Shown piece by piece: positions 10,821 to 20,325 of a stretch of 64,000 nt of DNA; position 1 is the stretch's first letter; each line of letters begins with the position of its first letter. The stretch covers positions 51,924 through 115,923 of the forward strand of contig JAFGEF010000038.1 of the NCBI GenBank assembly GCA_016931715.1. Reading direction: 5' to 3'. Under the pieces are notes generated by a model. That model was not told the DNA's origin and ran no database searches. It saw only the letters and a program-made list of their open reading frames with translations. Made by a program: the position numbers and the translations under genes. Source of the DNA: Sedimentisphaerales bacterium (GTDB lineage: Bacteria > Planctomycetota > Phycisphaerae > Sedimentisphaerales > Anaerobacaceae).

Positions 10821-11423
10821 ATGGATAATATGATGACGCATGGAAAGCAAACGAGACCGATAGTTTTGGCATCAGCTTCGCCGCGAAGAAGAGAACTTTT
10901 AACACAGGCCGGCTATAATTTCATCGTCGAAAAATCCGATATCGACGAGTCGCAGTTCGGGACGGAAAAGATCGAACCCTGCAAATTCGCAGAGCAGCTC
11001 GCACTTGCGAAAGCGAAAAGTGTAGCCCCGAAATATCCTGACAAAATAGTTCTCGGAGCCGATACGATTGTGGATTACCAGGGCACAATTATCGGCAAAG
11101 CGGCGGACGAAAAAGAAGCGGGGGAGATAGTCGGCAAACTGTTCAGCAGACCTCACAGGGTAATTACAGGCGTAGCACTCGTGAGAATAAAAGATAACAC
11201 CGAGCTGGTAACCAGCAATGTCACGACAGTATATCCGAAAAAAATGTCACGCGAGCAAATCGAGGAGCATATCAGAACAGGCATATGGCAGGACAAAGCC
11301 GGCGCGTACGCCATACAGGAGAACGGCGACGAATTCGTCGAAAGAATCGAGGGAAGCCTTACGAACGTAATGGGACTTCCCATGGAGCTTCTCGAAAGGC
11401 TTCTCGGCAAAATTACTATTTAA
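10821..11423 (+). CDS. maf: Maf family nucleotide pyrophosphatase
   Basis: IVLASASPRRRELLTQAG, VLGADTIVDYQGTIIGKA, GVALV motifs. Confidence 0.93.
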   Translation: MDNMMTHGKQTRPIVLASASPRRRELLTQAGYNFIVEKSDIDESQFGTEKIEPCKFAEQLALAKAKSVAPKYPDKIVLGADTIVDYQGTIIGKAADEKEAGEIVGKLFSRPHRVITGVALVRIKDNTELVTSNVTTVYPKKMSREQIEEHIRTGIWQDKAGAYAIQENGDEFVERIEGSLTNVMGLPMELLERLLGKITI

Positions 11424-11503
11424 AAAACTGCCTTTACGGGAATACATCACATCATTCTGCACAAATTTTCAATAGCTCGCAACCGGCTTTGCCTTCTTCG
11501 GAA

Positions 11504-12247
11504 TTATATCATGCCTCTTCTTCGCAGCGCTCCGGTGAGCGTCGTGCCGATGCAGACGAGCAATATTGCGCCTGGCGCCGGTATCGTATCGGGCACAAGG
11601 AGATGATTCTGCAAAGAGCCGTTTGCCGCGGCGGCGACAGGGTCATAATCTCCGATTGTAAAACCTGTGTTGTATAATGCGCTCCATTCATCGTTGCACA
11701 TTGAAAAGCCGTCTTTAGAATAAAAATCACCCCAGACGGGCATGCGGTCCGAGTCGAAGCACACGGTGACATAAGTTGCATCAATCGCGGCATCGAACTT
11801 GATTCCCCACATGTCTTCAGGCATATAAGGCGTGCTGCCGCCCGGGCCGTAGTTTTGAATCTCGATGGAATCGATCCAGCCGGAAATGCTGCTCGATGGT
11901 GAAAACAGATTTGACCTTGTAAACGGATTGTCACCATATGAAGCCTCTATTATCATGTGGCTGATGTCCTTAACCGGCACGGTAAGCGTGTAGCTGTAAT
12001 GCCATTTTCCCGGTGTTGTCGAATCGTCCACAGTCCAGCTCAGCGTGGTGCATGGATTATTCCATTCACCATGGGCGGTCAGACCTCCATCGGCGACAGA
12101 CAAACTTCCTGAATACGTTGTGGGATTGCCAAAGCAAATACCCGCTGCGGCTATTGCAAGTGCAAGAGAGATTATGCCGCGTTTGATAGAAATGCATGTT
12201 TTCATACCCAACTCCTTTTCCTTCGTTAATCCTTCATTTATGTTCAC
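11504..12247 (-). CDS. PEP-CTERM-like sorting-signal secreted protein
   Basis: N-terminal signal peptide; C-terminal IPAPGAILLVCIGTTLTGALRRRGMI (PAPGA + TM + basic tail). Confidence 0.7.
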   Translation of the reverse strand: MNINEGLTKEKELGMKTCISIKRGIISLALAIAAAGICFGNPTTYSGSLSVADGGLTAHGEWNNPCTTLSWTVDDSTTPGKWHYSYTLTVPVKDISHMIIEASYGDNPFTRSNLFSPSSSISGWIDSIEIQNYGPGGSTPYMPEDMWGIKFDAAIDATYVTVCFDSDRMPVWGDFYSKDGFSMCNDEWSALYNTGFTIGDYDPVAAAANGSLQNHLLVPDTIPAPGAILLVCIGTTLTGALRRRGMI

Positions 12248-12635
12248 CGTGAATTACGCTTTCACGAACGCCCTCTCCATAAGAGCAGAACATTTATACA
12301 AAGATATACACCCGCCGCCTTCCTGCTTCAAAGTGAGCGCAAAGACCGCCGGGCTGTTAAAAAATAGTGCTTGCGGATGCAGTTGTTTTCGAAAAAACAA
12401 TCTGCATTACGAAGAAGTGAAAATTTCCATACCCAACTCCTTTTCTTTAGATAATTCTTTTAAATCCAATCGTGAATTATCCGTTCACGAATCCTTTCAC
12501 CACGAGGACCAATAATCTTGTCCTGTATTTCACGGCTTAATATAGCTGTATTTCGGGCAAAGTCAACAAAAATTCTGGTATTGTGATTCTTTTTTGATTA
12601 TTAATATTGTGCCGCATGAATTACAAACTGCGTTA

Positions 12636-13040
12636 TCAGAGTTTGACAGTTTTTGGCGTCTTGCCGCTGAAATCGTAAAAAGTCGCCGATGCTTCATCGA
12701 GATAAAAAATTTCGAAAATCGGATTGTCTGGCGTTTTGTAAATCGATTTAACAAAAGGGCTTAAATCCAGAACCTTGCTTTTAATAGCCAGGTTATTGGA
12801 GAAGACAGCCCTGCCGCTCAGCCTAACCCATGAGAAGTTTTCACCACAGGCGGAAATCTCAACCCAGGGCTGTTTTTTCATTTCTTTGTAAACGTTCTTT
12901 TTGTTCGAAGTGCAGAAATAAATTTTGCCGTCTTCTTCAATCACTAATCCGAACGGACGAACTTTCGGTTTTCCGTCGAGACCTGCGGTTGCTAAATAAA
13001 AGACCTGGCTTTTTGTCAGGAAGTCGATTACTTCTTTCAT
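12636..13040 (-). CDS. Pyridoxamine 5'-phosphate oxidase-family (FMN-binding) protein
   Basis: FYLATAGLDGKPKVRPFGLVIEEDGKIYFCTSNKKNVYKEMKKQPWVEIS pattern. Confidence 0.8.
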   Translation of the reverse strand: MKEVIDFLTKSQVFYLATAGLDGKPKVRPFGLVIEEDGKIYFCTSNKKNVYKEMKKQPWVEISACGENFSWVRLSGRAVFSNNLAIKSKVLDLSPFVKSIYKTPDNPIFEIFYLDEASATFYDFSGKTPKTVKL

Positions 13041-13079
13041 TTCTTTTCTCCTTTAAAATAAATAATTTTAAAAAGATAC

Positions 13080-14498
13080 CTATTCGAGGTATATTTTCGC
13101 ACCTGGTTTTATCGGGGGGATTTTGGATAACTTTGCCTTCAGGTCGTCTTTTTCCAATGCGAAGGATGGTGCTATTTCGATTGAGCAATCGACTGAGCCG
13201 TCATGTTTTCTTGGGATTTTCACTCCCGCGTATTCGAGCCAGCTCGCAGCCCTGTCTGTTATCATCTGCCGTGTGCTTTCGGCGCTGTCAACGCCTGTTG
13301 CATTCTTGGTCGGAGCGAATTCTTCACTGCGTATTGTTTCGAGGACTATCGAATTCGAAGCTAAAGGCACCGCGTCAAAAATGAAACTCTCCAGCTTGAT
13401 TCCCTGTGATTCGACTTTGCGGCCGGTCTGGTCTATGTACCTGATTTTTTTTACCGCGCTATGCAGAGGCAAAGAGGTATCTTCCGATATAAATTTTTCG
13501 AGGAAAACACGATTGATAATGTGGATAGCGATACTGCCAAGCTCAAAAACCAGGGAATTGTCAGGATTACGTTTCGCAGCAAACTCATCCGGCAGGTCGC
13601 TGTATTCGATTATCGTAACTTTTCCGTCAATCAGGCAAAAGTTGCCTATTTTCTCTTTCGGGTCATTTTTTCTCAGCGCCTTGGAAGACATTTCCGCCTT
13701 ATCGTGTGCGTGCAGTCCGATAAAAAGAGGGTCGAAAATATTGATTAAAGGATTATCTACCTGCCAATAACTTATAAATTCCACACCTCGCTTTTTCATA
13801 TCTTCGAGCGCTCCGCTTTTATGTAAAGCTCTGATGCAGCCGCCGTGACCGTCAGGAGAACAGGCGATTTCAGATTTATCGGCGAGCAGGATTTTTCCTT
13901 CCGGGCTGAAGTTTGGCAGCGTTCCCTGCTGGAAGATGAAGATATTTTCTTTTTCAAGGCCGTAGTAGTTATTCGAACGGAAAATCTCGACTGTCTGATC
14001 ATAATTCAGCGGACTTGTCATAATATACCACGGGCAGACCGCCTTATATTTTTCCGATGCTGCGGAAATATTCTCTGCGAATATTCGAAAAAGCGTCTTT
14101 TTCCTGACCGGGCTGATGGGGAAATTTCCCTTTGGCCCGTCGAATCCGAGTCTTGTTCCCTGTCCGCCGGCTACAACGAAAGCGGCTGCCTTGCCCTGAC
14201 TTATTAATTTTTTGCCTAATTTGACTGCATTATCATATTTTTTCTGCTGCTCTGCGTTTTCCGGCTCAGGCTTATAGAATCCAACAGGCTCAAAATCCGC
14301 ATTTATCGAAGCATAAGGGGCTTTTTTCACAAAATTTGTGACCCAGTTATCTATTTTTGTAAAATCAAGCTGCTCGATTTGAGAGAGCAATCGGTTCTTT
14401 TGGTCCGAATCAAGCTTATCCCAGAACGCCAAAATTTGCTCCTGGTCGTGTTTTTTAAGTAATTTTGATGTTTTTTCGTAAATATTCCGGCTTAACAT
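13080..14498 (-). CDS. UDPGP type 1 family nucleotidyltransferase (UDP-sugar pyrophosphorylase)
   Basis: VVAGGQGTRLGFDGPKGNFPI nucleotide-binding motif and overall UDPGP architecture. Confidence 0.88.
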   Translation of the reverse strand: MLSRNIYEKTSKLLKKHDQEQILAFWDKLDSDQKNRLLSQIEQLDFTKIDNWVTNFVKKAPYASINADFEPVGFYKPEPENAEQQKKYDNAVKLGKKLISQGKAAAFVVAGGQGTRLGFDGPKGNFPISPVRKKTLFRIFAENISAASEKYKAVCPWYIMTSPLNYDQTVEIFRSNNYYGLEKENIFIFQQGTLPNFSPEGKILLADKSEIACSPDGHGGCIRALHKSGALEDMKKRGVEFISYWQVDNPLINIFDPLFIGLHAHDKAEMSSKALRKNDPKEKIGNFCLIDGKVTIIEYSDLPDEFAAKRNPDNSLVFELGSIAIHIINRVFLEKFISEDTSLPLHSAVKKIRYIDQTGRKVESQGIKLESFIFDAVPLASNSIVLETIRSEEFAPTKNATGVDSAESTRQMITDRAASWLEYAGVKIPRKHDGSVDCSIEIAPSFALEKDDLKAKLSKIPPIKPGAKIYLE

Positions 14499-15037
14499 AT
14501 CAATACACCATAACTAATTTCAATTTTACATAAGACTCAAACTAAGCATAATAAAAAAATTTTATTAATTTACAAGAAACTTACGGAAAATTTGCAAATT
14601 TACTTGACTGATTTAACATCTTGTGTTAAACTTTCATTATAAGTTAATGAAGGTGGGTTTAAATTGTTAGTAGTTTATAATTTTATAAGAATTAAGAATT
14701 GTCATAATAGATTAGTCCCGATTTCATATCTTAAATCCACCTGCCGGGAAGAAACGCTTATTAAAAATATCGTGTTTAATTCAACGCAGGTTAGTATAAG
14801 GTAGCATAAAATCACCATTTCTTTAAAATTTTAGTGTATTTGAACAAACCGTATTATCGGAATTGAAACGGTCGTTCTCTGGTATAAGAACATAAAAAGT
14901 TAAGAGGTTCGTATTTCGAGAGTGTTGGGTGTTATCATTATTATACATCGGGCATTTTCTAAACAAAAATGTAAGTACAAACGTGATTCCAGGAACGGCC
15001 GGATTTACGAATCTCAAATAGTGTAAAGGAGAAAAAA

Positions 15038-16264
15038 ATGAAGAAAAAAGGCTTTACTTTGGTCGAGCTGCTGGTCGTTATTGCGATTATAGCATTGCTC
15101 ATGGGCATTCTGATGCCCGCTCTGGCAAGAGTAAGACAAATTGCCTTCAGAATGGTTTGTGGTACAAACCTGGCTGGTATCGGCAAGGCAATGCTTATTT
15201 ATGCCAATGATTATGATGACGAGATGCCATGTGCCGGAGGACCTACCACTCAATGGTCAGCAACAATTCCAAATTATGCTGCGACAACCAGAGCAGCGGC
15301 TTATGGTTTAAATTCAACTGGTGCAGGTGGAAATGCAACAATTACAGCTTCTTTTTACCTGCTGGTAAAATATGCTGAAGTTACACCTAAGTCGTTTATC
15401 TGCAAGGGTGATTCGAGCGTTTCAGAGTTTCAGCCTGGAAATAATGTAGATTTGCTCACTCTCTGGGATTTCGGTCAAACTGGAGTCAAATTCTGCAGTT
15501 ATTCTTATCATCAGCCGTACAAAGATACTAATGGCAGGGGATTTCCTCTTACGACATCAAGCGATCCGGGTATGGCAGTAGCAGCAGACCCGAATCCATG
15601 GCTTGATGCAGAAGCTGTCGGCTCGTCAAGAGTATGGGCCAATTTTGCTGTAACAGGCGGCAAAGAATTTACAAAAATGGGTAATAGTATTACACACCAG
15701 GATGAAGGACAAAACGTTCTGTTCCTGGACAGCCATGTGAACTTCGAAGATAAATCATTCTGTGCTATTAATGAGGATAACATTTATACACAGGCTTTAG
15801 CCGCTGAAGTTCGAAAAGGTACTCAGCCGGCGAGCGGCGGTACGGTTCCTATTTCAAGGCAGGATAATTTGCTTTCTATGGATTACGGTTCGGGCAGTGC
15901 CAAAGGCAGAGCCTGCTTCCTTGCTGATACACCAGTATGTATCAACGGCCAGACAATGCAGATTGCCAGTGTAACAGATGAAAAACTCGAAGCACACGAA
16001 GGAACATGGGAATGCCGCGATATAGCTTTAGAGAGCGGAAATACCATTAGTGTTGTCGAATCTCACCTGTTCATGCTCAACTCCGGAATTTGGGTCCATG
16101 CCCAGGATCTCCGCAGCGGTATGACTCTCAGGACACAGAGCGGCTCAGTCGCAATAAAGAGCGTTACAACGAGAACTTATACCGGTATGGTTTACAATGT
16201 GAATGCAGCCAACAGCGATCAGTATCTGGTTGGACAAGACTCTGTAGTAGTACGTGATTGGTAA
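15038..16264 (+). CDS. Type II-secretion pseudopilin (DUF1559-like) with C-terminal Hint (hedgehog/intein-like) domain
   Basis: N-term KKKGFTLVELLVVIAIIALLMGILMPAL; H-X-D-type motif HQDEGQNVLFLDSHV; C-terminal Hint blocks CFLADTPVCINGQTMQIASV, SVVESHLFMLNSGIWVHAQDLRSGMTL, YTGMVYNVNAANSDQYLVGQDSVVVRDW. Confidence 0.8.
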   Translation: MKKKGFTLVELLVVIAIIALLMGILMPALARVRQIAFRMVCGTNLAGIGKAMLIYANDYDDEMPCAGGPTTQWSATIPNYAATTRAAAYGLNSTGAGGNATITASFYLLVKYAEVTPKSFICKGDSSVSEFQPGNNVDLLTLWDFGQTGVKFCSYSYHQPYKDTNGRGFPLTTSSDPGMAVAADPNPWLDAEAVGSSRVWANFAVTGGKEFTKMGNSITHQDEGQNVLFLDSHVNFEDKSFCAINEDNIYTQALAAEVRKGTQPASGGTVPISRQDNLLSMDYGSGSAKGRACFLADTPVCINGQTMQIASVTDEKLEAHEGTWECRDIALESGNTISVVESHLFMLNSGIWVHAQDLRSGMTLRTQSGSVAIKSVTTRTYTGMVYNVNAANSDQYLVGQDSVVVRDW

Positions 16265-16340
16265 TAAACTTGTAACAGCATACAGCCGATGTGTGCTTTA
16301 CGGGAAAGTAATCATGTAAAAATTAGTTGTTCGATTATTT

Positions 16341-16376
16341 ATAAGGCCTTATGCAGAAATGTATAAGGCCTTTTTT
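16341..16376 (+). terminator. Rho-independent terminator
   Basis: AAGGCCTTAT-N10-ATAAGGCCTT followed by T-tract, just after the pseudopilin gene. Confidence 0.8.
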
Positions 16377-16426
16377 ATGCTCATCGCAAGAGGAATATAT
16401 ACAGAAAATCTCTCCTGATTTTCTTT

Positions 16427-18277
16427 TTAGAATGCGCATTCACCGACTGCGCAGCCGCCGGAATATTCAGAATCTGCAATAATGGGCTTTTTGCTGTTTT
16501 TAATAGTCTTTGTTTCTTTTGCTCCAAAGCTTAATACCTGCTGGTTTTTCGAGCCGTACCTGTAAATTGTAATGCCCTTGCATTTTAACTCGTGCGCTTT
16601 GAGGTATATTTTTCTGACCTCGCTGATAGATGCGCTTTCCGGAAGGTTTATCGTTTTCGAGACTGCGTTATCAGTGTATTTTTGGAAAGCCGCCTGTATC
16701 TGTAAATGTTCGATAGGCTTTATATCAAAAGCGGTTGCGAAAATCCTCTTAAACTTCGATGGAATATTCTTTATTGATTGCAGAGAGCCTTTCTTTGCGA
16801 TTTGGAATAAGATTTCCTCTTCGTAAAAATCCTCCCTTTTGGCAATTTCTTCGAAGAGAGTATTAGTTTCAAACAGCTTCGTTCCCGAAAGAACGTTTCG
16901 GACAAAGCTGATTGCAAAAAGCGGCTCGATACTGCTCGAACAGCCGGCGATGATACTTATCGTTCCCGTAGGCGCAACTGTATTAACTGTTGCGTTGCGG
17001 AGCCTGAGTCCCTTTCCGGCATAGATAGATTTGTCGAAATTGGGGAAAGCGCCTCTTTCTTCTGCAAGCCGCACTGAAGCTTCTATCGATTGCCTGTGAA
17101 TAAATCGCATTAACTTGCCCGCAAGGTTCAGGGCTTCTTGCGAGTTATATGGTATTCCAAGCATAATGAGCATATCTGCAAAACCCATCACGCCAAGCCC
17201 GATTTTGCGGTTCGCGAAGGTCATTTCACGAATTTCCGGAAGCGGATATTTATTTACTTCGATAACATTATCCAAAAATCGAATTCCCCATATAACGCTA
17301 TCTTTCAGCTTTTCCCAGTTCATTTTGTTGTTATCAATCATTTTCGCCAGGTTTATCGAAGCGAGGTTGCAGCTCTCGAAAGCAAGCAAAGGCAGCTCGC
17401 CGCATGGATTTGTCGCTTCGATTTTACCAATTTCCGGCGTGGGATTTTTCCGGTTTATCTCATCAATAAAAACCAGCCCCGGATCGCCTGAATGCCATGC
17501 ACATTTTACTATCAAGTCAAAAAGGAATTTGGCTTTGATTTTCCCTGCTTTCTTATCGGTACTCGGATTTTTAAGGTCGAAATATTTGTCAGCTTTTACA
17601 TCAGCCATGAATTTATCCGTTACCGCTACGGAAAGATTGAAATTTTCCAGCGTGCCTGCTGCCATTTTCGCCTGTATAAACTCCACGATATCAGGATGGT
17701 CATAGCGAAGTATGCCCATATTCGCGCCTCGCCTGCGCCCACGCTGGACAATTACTTCAGTCGCCTTATCGAAGATGCTCATAAAAGAAACAGGGCCGGA
17801 AGCTCCGCCTTTTGTCGGATGCAATAAAGCACCTCTGGGACGCAGGTGAGAGAAATTAAAACCTGTTCCGCCGCCGTATTGATGAACTTTCGCCATGTTT
17901 TTAAGAGCCTCGAAAATTCCGTCTATGGAATCTTCGACTGGCAAAACAAAACAGGCTGAAAGCTGGCCGAACGATGTACCAGAGTTCATCAGAGTTGGTG
18001 AGTTGGGCATGAATTCGAGATTGCTCATCATTCGATAGAATTTTTCCTGTGCCTGTTCGAGGCTTATATCTGATTTGAAATTCGCCTGAACCTGCGCGAT
18101 GTGGGATGCAACCCTCATAAACAACTCGCTCGGTGTCTCGATAATGTTCTGATTATCATCTTTTAAGAGATAACGCCGCTTCAAAACTTCCATCGTATTT
18201 ACAGGAAGTTTCAAATCATTATTAACCTTCCTGGAAGGTTTGTTCAGGCAATTTTGTTTTTTTGTTTTTTGCAGCAT
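16427..18277 (-). CDS. nrdJ: Adenosylcobalamin-dependent ribonucleoside-diphosphate reductase
   Basis: FMPNSPTLMNSGTSFGQLSACFVLPVEDSIDGIF, NPCGELPL, APTGTISIIAGCSSSIEPLF; class II RNR motifs, C-terminal Cys pair CAVGECAF. Confidence 0.92.
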   Translation of the reverse strand: MLQKTKKQNCLNKPSRKVNNDLKLPVNTMEVLKRRYLLKDDNQNIIETPSELFMRVASHIAQVQANFKSDISLEQAQEKFYRMMSNLEFMPNSPTLMNSGTSFGQLSACFVLPVEDSIDGIFEALKNMAKVHQYGGGTGFNFSHLRPRGALLHPTKGGASGPVSFMSIFDKATEVIVQRGRRRGANMGILRYDHPDIVEFIQAKMAAGTLENFNLSVAVTDKFMADVKADKYFDLKNPSTDKKAGKIKAKFLFDLIVKCAWHSGDPGLVFIDEINRKNPTPEIGKIEATNPCGELPLLAFESCNLASINLAKMIDNNKMNWEKLKDSVIWGIRFLDNVIEVNKYPLPEIREMTFANRKIGLGVMGFADMLIMLGIPYNSQEALNLAGKLMRFIHRQSIEASVRLAEERGAFPNFDKSIYAGKGLRLRNATVNTVAPTGTISIIAGCSSSIEPLFAISFVRNVLSGTKLFETNTLFEEIAKREDFYEEEILFQIAKKGSLQSIKNIPSKFKRIFATAFDIKPIEHLQIQAAFQKYTDNAVSKTINLPESASISEVRKIYLKAHELKCKGITIYRYGSKNQQVLSFGAKETKTIKNSKKPIIADSEYSGGCAVGECAF

Positions 18278-18295
18278 ATTTGGTTTCCTGCTAAC

Positions 18296-19720
18296 TTAGC
18301 CTTTGACACATATTAAAGGTGCGAGCTTTGCGACTCTTTTTGCAAGGTGAGCTTTTTCGGTTGCGTCTGCTACTGATACTACGTCTTTGTACGCTCCCGG
18401 TGCTTCTTCGGCGATTCCCTTCATTGATGCACTTTTTATAATAATTCCTTTTTGAGCGAGGCTTTTGACTACTTCGCGCCCGCTCCATTTTTTCGTTGCC
18501 TGTGTCCGGCTCATCGCTCTTCCGGCGCCGTGCGAGCATGAGCTAAAACAGAGGTCTTCGCTTTCTTCCATTCCCGCGAGGATATAAGAAAATGTCCCCA
18601 TAGTTCCGCCAATCAAAACGGGCTGGCCGGCATCTCTTAAATCCTGCGGCAGAGCAGGGTGTCCCGGACCAAATGCGCGTGTTGCTCCTTTGCGATGAAT
18701 ATAAAGCTTCATGGACTTTCCATCGACTTTGTGTTCCTCGACTTTGCAGGTATTGTGGGAAACATCGTAAAGCAGCTTCAAATCCGCCTGCGGCAGGACC
18801 TTGTCGAAAGCCTCACGCACAAGATGCGTCAAGACCTGGCGATTCGCGATGGCACAGTTTATGCCCGCGCGCATGGCACCATAATATTGTTTGCCAACGC
18901 TCGAATTTATCGGAGCGCAGGCAAGGTCGCGTTCCGGCAGCTCTATTCCAGCTTCTTTTGCCGCTTCGAGCATTCTTGGCATGTAGTCTGTCGCTACCTG
19001 GTGACCCAGACCTCGTGAGCCGCAGTGAATAGTTACGACTATGTCACCGAGTGTAACATTATAAGCGTTTGCAATTTCTGCATCAAAAATTTCGATGACT
19101 TTCTGAACTTCAAGATAGTGATTACCGGAGCCGAGAGTTCCTACTTCCTCCTTTTGTCTTTCTTTGGCTTTATCAGAGACATATGCAGGTACTGCGCCGG
19201 AAGCTATGCCGTTCTCCTCGGTGCGCTGAAGGTCTTTTTGCGTTCCATAGCCTCGCTCGACAGCCCATTTCACTCCGCCCGCGAGCATTTCGTCGATTTT
19301 ATCTTTGGAAAGGTTCAGCCTGCCCGTGCTTCCTACTCCAGCAGGAATATGACGTGCCAGTTCATCGGCGAGCCTGTCTTTTACTGATTCGATTTGGTCT
19401 TCCTTGAGTCCTGTCAGTATAGTTCGTACGCCGCAGGATATATCGAAGCCTACCCCGCCTGCGGATATTACGCCACCTTTATCGGGGTCGAACGCGGCGA
19501 CTCCCCCGATTGGAAAGCCGTACCCCCAGTGAGCGTCAGGCATAGCGAAAGACGCTTTAACTATGCCGGGCAGGCTGGCGACATTTGTGCCCTGTTCATA
19601 TACTTTTTCATCAAGGTTTTTTATGATGTCATCGTCACCGAAAATAATAAAAGGCACTCTCATTTTTTCTGATGGCTCGATAAACCACTGGTATCCGGAG
19701 CGTTTCTTTAGATTCTTCAT
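18296..19720 (-). CDS. rtcB: RtcB-family RNA-splicing ligase
   Basis: MPDAHWGYGFPIGGVAAFDP, GGVGFDISCGVRT, GTLGSGNHYLEVQ, HCGSRGLGHQVATDY, SCSHGAGRAMSR. Confidence 0.96.
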   Translation of the reverse strand: MKNLKKRSGYQWFIEPSEKMRVPFIIFGDDDIIKNLDEKVYEQGTNVASLPGIVKASFAMPDAHWGYGFPIGGVAAFDPDKGGVISAGGVGFDISCGVRTILTGLKEDQIESVKDRLADELARHIPAGVGSTGRLNLSKDKIDEMLAGGVKWAVERGYGTQKDLQRTEENGIASGAVPAYVSDKAKERQKEEVGTLGSGNHYLEVQKVIEIFDAEIANAYNVTLGDIVVTIHCGSRGLGHQVATDYMPRMLEAAKEAGIELPERDLACAPINSSVGKQYYGAMRAGINCAIANRQVLTHLVREAFDKVLPQADLKLLYDVSHNTCKVEEHKVDGKSMKLYIHRKGATRAFGPGHPALPQDLRDAGQPVLIGGTMGTFSYILAGMEESEDLCFSSCSHGAGRAMSRTQATKKWSGREVVKSLAQKGIIIKSASMKGIAEEAPGAYKDVVSVADATEKAHLAKRVAKLAPLICVKG

Positions 19721-19783
19721 TATTTGATTCCTTAGGTTAATAGCTTATAGTAAAATGACAATCAAGACGTTTCGTCAGAGATT

Positions 19784-20200
19784 CTAAATATCTACTATAC
19801 ATTGCGCAGTCCATTTTCCGTTTTCCTGTGTCACTTTCAGGTCTGAATATGAAATTCCCTTTATCTCCACGACTGGTTTATGCTTTTTTAAATCCATCTT
19901 TTCTCCCCATGCGCAGCCGGTCAATTTCCCGTCTTTTATTTCAACCTCGAATTTGCTGAAAAACATTTTCCGCGTTGCCATTTCATACAATAGATTACTT
20001 AGCCATGCAATGAAGAGAAGCTCTCTGTCCTGCTCGCTGCAGGTTATTTTTACTTTCTGTTCCTGCTGTATTTTTTCGGGATCGACGTTAATCGCGACCA
20101 TTGCCACAGCAGCGGCGGCGAAGGCTTCTTCCATGCTGGCGCCATAGCCGCGAATACCCATATCGGCAGTATGTGAATAATGTTCCCAGTTTTTTCTCAT
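19784..20200 (-). CDS. Archease
   Basis: HTADMGIRGYGASMEEAFAAAA; LFIAWLSNLLYE; adjacent to rtcB. Confidence 0.92.
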   Translation of the reverse strand: MRKNWEHYSHTADMGIRGYGASMEEAFAAAAVAMVAINVDPEKIQQEQKVKITCSEQDRELLFIAWLSNLLYEMATRKMFFSKFEVEIKDGKLTGCAWGEKMDLKKHKPVVEIKGISYSDLKVTQENGKWTAQCIVDI

Positions 20201-20325
20201 AAATACGATTTATATCATATTTTATGAGTTTTTCAAGCAATTCAATCACAAATCGCTGATAGAAAAAAATCTTTATTAGATTGTTTGTTTCCGTATGTAC
20301 AAAATGCTCAATCATATAATTAAAG

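Noticed and set aside
13123-13770. 215-aa plus-strand ORF opposite the UDPGP gene; likewise 17115-17705 opposite nrdJ
   Set aside because: Antisense shadows of strongly supported enzymes.
18296-20200. rtcB-archease pair as a novel RNA repair system
   Set aside because: A well-known conserved pairing; nothing unusual in either sequence.
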